The notes below the pieces were generated by a model that worked only from the letters and a program-made list of their open reading frames with translations, was not told the DNA's origin and did no database searches. From Deinococcus malanensis (GTDB lineage: Bacteria; Deinococcota; Deinococci; Deinococcales; Deinococcaceae): a stretch of 64,000 bases of DNA. The DNA is taken from NCBI RefSeq assembly GCF_014647655.1, contig NZ_BMPP01000002.1, positions 300,770 to 364,769 on the forward strand. Reading direction: 5' to 3'. Shown here one piece after another: positions 58,171-64,000 of this stretch; position 1 is the first letter of the stretch, and each line of letters begins with the position of its first letter. The position numbers and the translations under genes were made by a program.

Positions 58171-59348
58171 AGCACCTCTTCCTCGGTGCGGGCCGCCTCG
58201 TCGGCCTGCCGGAAGGCGGCGCGCAGGTCCTCGGGCAGCTCGCCGCGCCGTTCCTGGTGGTAGCGCTCGTACAGGTCAAGCAGACTCAGGCCTTCACGCC
58301 GGAGATCCGGCGCGAGCAGATCCTCCTGGGCAGCGTCAAGATCCACCGCCAGAGTGTTGGGCGCCACCCGCAGCACCCGGTCCTTCAGGCCTGGCAGGGC
58401 CGTGCCGGCTGGGGCGCGCACCACCACCTTGAGCAGGCCAGGAAAGTCTTTCAGAGCGTCCAGCCGGGCCTCGACGTTTTCCAGGTCCACCCGGACGGTC
58501 CGCAGTTCCCGGCCGCTGGCCAGCGGCACCGGATGCACTTGCGCGGGCCGCCCGGGCGAGACCTCGACCAGATTGACCTGCTTTTTCTCGCCGCCCTCGC
58601 CGAAGTCCAGCTGAATGACGCTGCCGGGATAGCAGGCCAGCGGCGCGTCGGAAACGGTCTGAGGCTTGTGAATATGTCCGAGCGCCACGTACTGTGCGCC
58701 GGCCGGCAGTTGCAGCCCCGACAGCGTGTACTGGTTGGTCAGGTCAAACTGAATGGTGCGCTCGCTGCCGCTGGGCACGGCGCCGTCCAGGGTGGCGTGC
58801 ATCATCAGCATGTTCACGCTCCCGGGCCGGAAGCCCTCGCCCAGCCGGCGCAGGAAAAAGCCCATGCCTTCGCGGTACTTCTGCCGCCACGCGCCGGTGT
58901 CGCCCCCCAGCAGGTCGGCGGCCTTCACCAGGCGGCGCTCCGACAGGTAGGGCAGCGCACCCACAGTCAGGGTCTCCCCACTGCGGGTTTCAAGGTGCCG
59001 GACCATCTGCACCGGGTTGGCGGTGGGCTGGGCGACTGCCTGAATACCCACCCAGCCCAGCAGCCCGGTCACGCTGTCGAGCCGCGCGGCGCTGTCGTGG
59101 TTGCCCGCAATAACCACTCCGGGAATTCCGGCGTCGCGCAGGCGCAGAAAAAAGTCGAATACGGCGTGCTCGGCGTCGGCCGAAGGATTGCCGGTGTCGA
59201 ACAGGTCGCCAGACACGAGTACGGCGTCCACCCGCTCGGATTTGGCCAGGGCCGCGATCTCGTTCAGGGCGTCGTGGACTTCCGGTGTCCGGTCATAGCC
59301 CCGCAGGTTCCGTCCCGCATGGAAATCTGCGGTGTGAAGTACGCGCAT
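58167..59348 (-). CDS. sbcD: exonuclease SbcCD subunit D
   Basis: The 393-residue Mre11-type nuclease has all metal-binding motifs: ADFHAGRNL (about 7-15), SGDLFD (about 46-51), GNHDSAARL (about 84-92), MMHATLDG and ALGHIHKPQ. The C-terminal cap follows, ending in coiled residues. ATG 59348 was chosen because the metallophosphatase fold begins there (MRVLHTADFH) and TATTTT lies 7 nt upstream; the frame remains open further up but without homology. It is first in the sbcD-sbcC pair. Confidence 0.95.
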   Translation of the reverse strand: MRVLHTADFHAGRNLRGYDRTPEVHDALNEIAALAKSERVDAVLVSGDLFDTGNPSADAEHAVFDFFLRLRDAGIPGVVIAGNHDSAARLDSVTGLLGWVGIQAVAQPTANPVQMVRHLETRSGETLTVGALPYLSERRLVKAADLLGGDTGAWRQKYREGMGFFLRRLGEGFRPGSVNMLMMHATLDGAVPSGSERTIQFDLTNQYTLSGLQLPAGAQYVALGHIHKPQTVSDAPLACYPGSVIQLDFGEGGEKKQVNLVEVSPGRPAQVHPVPLASGRELRTVRVDLENVEARLDALKDFPGLLKVVVRAPAGTALPGLKDRVLRVAPNTLAVDLDAAQEDLLAPDLRREGLSLLDLYERYHQERRGELPEDLRAAFRQADEAARTEEEVL

Positions 59349-59355
59349 GACGGAA

Positions 59356-59361
59356 AAAATA
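59356..59361 (-). promoter_or_regulatory. -10 element TATTTT of sbcDC, leaderless start
   Basis: On the minus strand TATTTT lies 7 nt before the sbcD ATG. No radiation-response palindrome was recognised upstream. Confidence 0.5.
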
Positions 59362-59468
59362 GCATGCAGTGAGGCCCGGTTTCTGGCCTGGACAGCGGGA
59401 AGAGGGCATGCCACCCGATTGGAACCTGCTCCATTGCCCCGAGTCGTAAGGTTCTCGGGTCGAGGCCT

Positions 59469-60632
59469 CTATCTCCGGACAGCCAGAACCGGAACCCGCA
59501 TCTCGGCCCCCGACCAGCCGCCGTGTAGACCCCGCTGTGAAGTGCCGCTCCTGCGCCGGGTCAGAGCCAGACCCTCGTTAGCCACGGCAATCAGGTGGCC
59601 GGTTCTCGACCTGAAGGGTGAATCCGGATCTGGGCCGAACAGGCCCGCTTCCCAGGCGTCATCGGCTTCAAACACCGCCGCGTAGGGGGCCAGAAGGCTA
59701 ACCGCCTCGTGCATGTGCCGGGGGTCAATCCGGAAATAGGCGGCGCGCTCCTCTCCCGCCATCGGAGCGAGCAGCAGACGCTGGAACTCCTCGGACTGCG
59801 TGACGGGAACCACCCCCTGCGCACTCTGGTCAACCTGTCCATGGTCAGCGGTCAGGACCAGCAGGGTCTTTCCGTTGTCCGGCAGCGCGCCGAGCAGGCG
59901 ACCCACGATCAGATCGACGGCGGCAAGCTCATCGGCTGCCTGATCGCTGGACGGCCCGTAGGTGTGGCAGGTGGAGTCATAGTCAGGCAGGTAAACCATG
60001 ACGTAGCGGGCTCCCCCACTCCGGACAAGCCCTGCGGTCAGGCTGGCAGCCGTGCTCGGGAATCCATAACCCACATACGAGGCTCCGGCGCAGCACCACC
60101 GGGTCAGAAAGCTCTGCCCGTACTCCTCCGGCATGACCACCGCGCAGGAAATGCCGAGTTCCGACAGCTGTTGATAGATGGAAGGCACAGCAGCCAGAAA
60201 CGACGCCCCGGTGACAGGCTGCCGGTCAGCAGCGTCCTGCAGCCGGATCAGGTTCACGACCCGGCCCAGTTCCTCAAGCCACACCGAGAGCCCTAAATAA
60301 CCGTGTTCTGCTGGGGCACGTCCGGTGTGAAGGGTCGTCAGTGCTGCCATGGTCGTCGAGGGAAACACACTGGTCGCACTGCCGAGCCCGTGCTCGCCGA
60401 TCAGACGTGCAACATTCGGGGTAACCCCCTTGGCCATGGCGTTCTGCAGCTGACCAAGCCCCAGGCCATCGACCACCAGCAGAATGATCGTCTCGGCTCC
60501 GGCCAAGGGAAGTGGCGTGCCGAATCCGGCGTGAGGGCTTTGAATGCCGAAGTGGCCGCCCAGGGTCGTGATGAGGTTGAGGATGCTGCCTCCATGGTAG
60601 TCGGGGGCCAGCTCAGGGCGCACGGCAGGCAT
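59469..60632 (-). CDS. alkaline phosphatase superfamily phosphodiesterase
   Basis: This 387-residue enzyme has the metal site VVDGLGLGQ (about 50-58) and the nucleophile threonine in TSVFPSTTMAALTTLHTG (about 85-102). DYDSTCHTYGP (about 214), LTADHGQVDQSA (about 254) and GLHGGWSG at the C-terminus complete the set. This is the layout of nucleotide pyrophosphatase/phosphodiesterases and PglZ-like proteins; the substrate is unknown. ATG 60632 gives the normal N-terminus; TAACCT lies 5 nt before it. Upstream in-frame codons lack homology. It is divergent from recD2. Confidence 0.82.
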   Translation of the reverse strand: MPAVRPELAPDYHGGSILNLITTLGGHFGIQSPHAGFGTPLPLAGAETIILLVVDGLGLGQLQNAMAKGVTPNVARLIGEHGLGSATSVFPSTTMAALTTLHTGRAPAEHGYLGLSVWLEELGRVVNLIRLQDAADRQPVTGASFLAAVPSIYQQLSELGISCAVVMPEEYGQSFLTRWCCAGASYVGYGFPSTAASLTAGLVRSGGARYVMVYLPDYDSTCHTYGPSSDQAADELAAVDLIVGRLLGALPDNGKTLLVLTADHGQVDQSAQGVVPVTQSEEFQRLLLAPMAGEERAAYFRIDPRHMHEAVSLLAPYAAVFEADDAWEAGLFGPDPDSPFRSRTGHLIAVANEGLALTRRRSGTSQRGLHGGWSGAEMRVPVLAVRR

Positions 60633-60637
60633 GAAGC

Positions 60638-60643
60638 AGGTTA
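60638..60643 (-). promoter_or_regulatory. -10 element TAACCT, leaderless start
   Basis: On the minus strand TAACCT lies 5 nt before the ATG at 60632. Confidence 0.45.
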
Positions 60644-60781
60644 AGGGGCGGCTGGCCTGGGAGCAACCCGGAACGATCCATTCAGCCCGGTTGCCCCTCA
60701 CGGCCCAGGTGCATGCCCGCTGAACCGGCCCGGCACCCCTCCCGTACCCTTCTGCCACAAACAGAACCAGGGGCCGGGCGC

Positions 60782-60787
60782 TATTCT
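60782..60787 (+). promoter_or_regulatory. -10 element TATTCT of recD2, leaderless start
   Basis: TATTCT lies 7 nt before the ATG at 60795, with only T and C between. Confidence 0.6.
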
Positions 60788-60794
60788 TTTTCTT

Positions 60795-62927
60795 ATGTCA
60801 CACGCGCTCCCCACCGAGCCGTTCCGCGTCACCGGGGGCGTCAACAAAGTGCGCTTCCGCGCCGAGAGCGGCTTTACCGTCATGACCGCCCGGCTGCGCA
60901 ACAGCGACGGTGAGGACCCCGATGCCACCGTGATCGGCATGATGCCGCCACTGGACGCCGGTGACAGCTTCAGCGCGGACGTCCTGATGGAAGAGCACCG
61001 CGAATACGGCTACCAGTACCGGGTGCTGAATCTGGTGCTGGAGGCGACTCCGGCTGACCTGACCGAGGCAGGCGTGGCCGCATATCTGGAGGCGCGTGTG
61101 GGCGGGGTGGGCAAGGTGCTGGCCGGGCGCATTGCCAAGGCGTTCGGACCCGCGACCTTCGACCTGCTGGAAAGCGAGCCGGACAAGCTGCTGCAGGTGC
61201 CGGGAGTCACGGCCTCCACGCTGCACAAGATGGTTCAGAGCTGGTCACAGCAGGGCCTGGAGCGCCGCCTGCTGGCCGGGCTGCAGGGCCTTGGCCTGAC
61301 CATCTCGCAGGCCCAGCGGGCAGTCAAGCACTTTGGAGAAGCGGCGCTTGAACGCCTGAGTGCCGACCTGTTCGCCCTGACCGAAGTCGAGGGCATTGGC
61401 TTTCTGACCGCCGACAAGCTGTGGCAGTCCCAGGGTGGCGCACTGGACGATCCCCGGCGGCTTACTGCCGCTGCGGTGTATTCGTTGCAGCAGGCCGCCC
61501 AGCAGGGTGGCCACTCGTTCCTGCCGCGCAGCCGGGCCGAGCGCGGCGTGGCCCACTACACCCGCGTGACGCCGGCACAGGCCCAGATGGCCGTGGACAC
61601 CGCCGTGGAACTCGGGCGCCTCAGTGATGACACGCCGCCGCTGCTGGATACCCAGGACCCGCTGCACGACGGCACCCGGATCTACCTACCCCAGGTCCTG
61701 CGCGCCGAGAAGAAGCTGGCCGGACTGATCCGCACGCTGCTGGCCACGCCTCCCAGCGGCGAATGGAGCGTGCCGACCGGCTCCGCCAGGGGGCTTTCCG
61801 AGGAGCAGGCGCAGGTGCTGGGGCTGCTGGAAGACCACCGGCTGGTGGTGCTGACCGGCGGACCCGGCACCGGGAAAAGCACGACCACGCGCGCGGTGGC
61901 CGACCTTGCTGAGCGGCTAGGCCTGGAGGTCGGCCTGTGTGCCCCGACCGGCAAGGCGGCCCGGCGCCTGGGCGAAGTGACCGGCCGCACCGCCAGCACG
62001 ATCCACCGACTGCTGGGTTACGGGCCGGCCGGCTTCCGGCACAATCATCTGGAGCCTGCTCCCTACGACCTGCTGATTGTCGACGAGGTCAGCATGTGCG
62101 GAGACGGGCTGATGCTCTCGTTGCTTGCAGCGGTGCCTCCCGGCGCCCGTGTCTTGCTGGTGGGTGACACCGATCAGCTGCCTCCCGTGGACGCTGGGCT
62201 GCCCTTACACGCGCTGACCCACGCGGCACCGACCGTCAGACTTACCCGGGTATACCGGCAGGCAGCCGAGAACCCCATCATCCGTGCGGCGCACGGCCTG
62301 CTGCAGGGTCAGGCCCCGGCCTGGGGCGACGCGCGTCTGAATCTGATTGAAACGGAGCCGGACGGCGGCGCACGGCGCGTGGCCCTTACCGTGCGTGAAC
62401 TCGGCGGCCCCACCCGGGTCCAGGTCCTGACCCCCATGCGCAAGGGACCGCTGGGGGTGGAGATGCTCAACCACCAGCTCCAGAGCCTGTTCAACCCCGG
62501 TCAGGGTGGCGTGCGGATCGGCGACAGCGAGGCCCGGGCCGGTGACGTGGTCGTGCAGACCAAGAACGACTACACCAACGAGATCTTCAACGGCACCCTG
62601 GGCACCGTGCTCAAGGCCGAGGGCGGGCGCCTCACGGTGGATTTTGACGGCAACATCGTGGACCTGGCCGGGGCCGAGCTGTTCAACCTGCAGTTGGGCT
62701 ACGCCCTCACCGTGCACCGCGCCCAGGGCAGCGAGTGGGGCACCGTTCTGGGCGTGCTGCACGAGGCCCACATGCCCATGCTGTCGCGAAATCTGGTCTA
62801 CACCGCCCTGACCCGTGCGCGTGAGCGGTTCTACGCGGTGGGCTCGGCCACCTCCTGGCAGAAGGCGGCCGTGCGCCAGCGTGAGGAACGGAATACCGCG
62901 CTGCTCGAGCGTATCAAGGCCAGGTAA
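60795..62927 (+). CDS. recD2: ATP-dependent 5'-3' DNA helicase RecD2
   Basis: The 710-residue protein has an N-terminal OB-like region (VTGGVNKVRFRAESGFTVMT) and a tandem helix-hairpin-helix domain with VGGVGKVLAGRIAKAFG and VPGVTASTLHKMV (about 100-145). The SF1 helicase core follows: Walker A GGPGTGKSTTTRA (about 354-366), GLCAPTGKAARRL, Walker B LLIVDEVSMCGDGL, LVGDTDQLPPVDAG, and the C-terminal YALTVHRAQGSEW. This is RecD2, which in deinococci acts without RecB and RecC. The start fits an exact leaderless promoter. Confidence 0.95.
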   Translation: MSHALPTEPFRVTGGVNKVRFRAESGFTVMTARLRNSDGEDPDATVIGMMPPLDAGDSFSADVLMEEHREYGYQYRVLNLVLEATPADLTEAGVAAYLEARVGGVGKVLAGRIAKAFGPATFDLLESEPDKLLQVPGVTASTLHKMVQSWSQQGLERRLLAGLQGLGLTISQAQRAVKHFGEAALERLSADLFALTEVEGIGFLTADKLWQSQGGALDDPRRLTAAAVYSLQQAAQQGGHSFLPRSRAERGVAHYTRVTPAQAQMAVDTAVELGRLSDDTPPLLDTQDPLHDGTRIYLPQVLRAEKKLAGLIRTLLATPPSGEWSVPTGSARGLSEEQAQVLGLLEDHRLVVLTGGPGTGKSTTTRAVADLAERLGLEVGLCAPTGKAARRLGEVTGRTASTIHRLLGYGPAGFRHNHLEPAPYDLLIVDEVSMCGDGLMLSLLAAVPPGARVLLVGDTDQLPPVDAGLPLHALTHAAPTVRLTRVYRQAAENPIIRAAHGLLQGQAPAWGDARLNLIETEPDGGARRVALTVRELGGPTRVQVLTPMRKGPLGVEMLNHQLQSLFNPGQGGVRIGDSEARAGDVVVQTKNDYTNEIFNGTLGTVLKAEGGRLTVDFDGNIVDLAGAELFNLQLGYALTVHRAQGSEWGTVLGVLHEAHMPMLSRNLVYTALTRARERFYAVGSATSWQKAAVRQREERNTALLERIKAR

Positions 62928-63060
62928 GCTGTCGTTCGCGCGCCTGGGACCGCACTCAGTCCCTCTAGTTCAGGTCGTCCTCGTGGCCCTCAATTTGGCA
63001 CTGCAAACCGTATGGGGTCAGGTCCTGTTGTGAAGGGTGACGCCTGTCGCCACAAGTGAA

Positions 63061-63090
63061 GAGGAGCAACCCGCAGGCTGCTCCTCTTTT
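63061..63090 (+). terminator. terminator after recD2
   Basis: The 8-bp stem GAGGAGCA/TGCTCCTC with a 10-nt loop is followed by TTTTG. It lies between convergent recD2 and the subtilase, and may serve both. Confidence 0.7.
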
Positions 63091-63101
63091 GCTCAGTCAG
63101 T

Positions 63102-64000
63102 TTACTGAACGGGAACGATCTTGTCGATCTCGGCCGTGCCCTTGTAGCTGGTCTGAGCGTTCAGGAAGCCCTTGAGCTGCACGCGGTAGGTTCCGGCCAC
63201 TGGGTTGGGGATCACGACGTCCTCGGAAACGCTCGCACCCTGGGTGCTGGAGGCGATCAGTTTGCCAGCGGTGTCGTAGACGTACAGGTCCAGATCGTAG
63301 GCGGGGTTGCCCCAGTCGGTCTTGATCTTGACGGCGGAGGCCCCAGTGGGAACGACCACGTCGTGGTTATGCTCGGCGGCGATGGGCGTGCCGTCCACCG
63401 TGGTGCCTACCGTGCCGTTCCAGCTGGTCAGCGGGGAGGTCTGCACGGTGGTGCGGGTGCCGGCGGTGCTGGCGGCCTTCTCGACTGCAGCGTAAGCATC
63501 GGCGTACCCGGCGCCCACTTCGTGCTTCTCGAGCTGGCGGATTTCGCCACTCACGGTGTACATCGGGTCGGCGGTGCTGGTGATCGCCTCAAGGACGCCG
63601 TCGAGGTTGAGGCTGGGGTTGACTTCCAGCATCAGGGCCGCGACGCCGCTCATGTGTGGGGTGGCCATACTGGTCCCGGAGATCGAGGAGTACATCGGCT
63701 CGAGCAGTTCGTTGTTGAAGCCGGTGTAGGGCGGGACGATGGCGCCGCTGGTGGCACGGGCAGCCACGATGTTCACACCGGGCAGCACGATGTCAGGGTA
63801 GTGGTACTGGTCACCGGGGATACCACGGCTCGAGAAGCTCGCCAGTTCGCCAGGAACGCCCTTACGAACCAGGCGGTTGGTGGCGGTGCGGGTGTCCTTG
63901 GCGTGGCCGGCACCGACGCTGATCACACAGGGGCTGGCGCTGTAGGGATTGAGCGTGTCGTTGTTCGGGCCGCTGTTGCCGGCAGCAAAGTTAACGATCA
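63102..64000 (-). CDS. subtilisin-like serine protease (S8), partial
   Basis: Only the C-terminal 299 codons lie in the window; the frame runs off the right edge, so the signal peptide and the Asp and His sites are not seen. Present are the oxyanion asparagine in NFAAGNSGPNNDT, the segment FSSRG, and the catalytic serine in GTSMATPHMSGVAALML. The last 130 residues form a pre-peptidase C-terminal (PPC) beta domain: SAVKIKTDWGNPAYDLDLYV and GTYRVQLKG. It is a secreted protease of the kind abundant in deinococci. Confidence 0.92.
   Translation of the reverse strand, partial: IVNFAAGNSGPNNDTLNPYSASPCVISVGAGHAKDTRTATNRLVRKGVPGELASFSSRGIPGDQYHYPDIVLPGVNIVAARATSGAIVPPYTGFNNELLEPMYSSISGTSMATPHMSGVAALMLEVNPSLNLDGVLEAITSTADPMYTVSGEIRQLEKHEVGAGYADAYAAVEKAASTAGTRTTVQTSPLTSWNGTVGTTVDGTPIAAEHNHDVVVPTGASAVKIKTDWGNPAYDLDLYVYDTAGKLIASSTQGASVSEDVVIPNPVAGTYRVQLKGFLNAQTSYKGTAEIDKIVPVQ

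Noticed and set aside
60720..60810. Radiation/desiccation response motif upstream of recD2
   Set aside because: TTATGTCA at the start codon resembles one half-site, but no second half follows and the bases belong to the ATG context.

Overview
The window is G+C-rich chromosomal DNA and looks like a Deinococcus (Deinococcus-Thermus), although no marker was searched. Pointers are: a diderm envelope protein (giant TamB), RecD2 with SbcC/SbcD, several Nudix hydrolases, RF1 and metabolic genes of Deinococcus type, and many first genes of operons that carry a TAnnnT hexamer 5-8 nt before the start codon. That last pattern is the leaderless-mRNA promoter described for Deinococcus deserti. No tRNA, rRNA, CRISPR array, prophage or complete insertion sequence was seen.

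Layout. 1-9.5 kb: asd, a rhomboid protease, a GGDEF protein, a Nudix gene broken by an in-frame stop, a glyoxalase-like gene coupled to an FAD oxidoreductase, a MarR regulator with its DHA2 efflux pump, and a Nudix gene coupled to a CynX-type MFS gene. 9.5-16.2 kb: a TPP-riboswitch operon for thiamine uptake and activation (thiB, a membrane phospholipase-D-like protein, thiP, thiQ, thiN). 16.3-23.5 kb: hemL with a CoA-binding protein, homoserine dehydrogenase, prfA with a Nudix gene, a divergent nitroreductase/HxlR pair, and an unknown gene behind a perfect hairpin. 23.5-28.3 kb: a dead RidA gene with two TAG codons, a ZTP riboswitch in front of purH-folD, a glycosyltransferase, and a 135-bp inverted-repeat element. 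28.5-38 kb: metY-metX behind a SAM-I-type riboswitch, a Fur regulator, a holin-like membrane pair, succinate-semialdehyde dehydrogenase, a lipase-like hydrolase, OsmC, a P-loop kinase, an HNH protein and an acylphosphatase. 38-48.6 kb: one 3533-codon tamB-like gene with an 801-bp internal duplication. 48.9-64 kb: a small beta-rich protein, a nucleotidyltransferase, an ABC-F protein, cytochrome c, TrhO with a histidine phosphatase, a lipoprotein, sbcD-sbcC, a phosphodiesterase, recD2 and the 3' part of a subtilase that runs off the window.

Three metabolite-sensing RNAs (TPP, ZTP, SAM) sit in front of the thiamine, purine/folate and methionine genes; each is followed by sequence that can form mutually exclusive helices. 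asd, hom, metX and metY cover most of the aspartate-to-homocysteine route, but from separate loci. The least explained items are the phospholipase-D-like gene inside the thiamine operon, the mosaic duplication in tamB, the perfect hairpin touching the start codon at 22903, and the C-terminal domain of the ABC-F protein.
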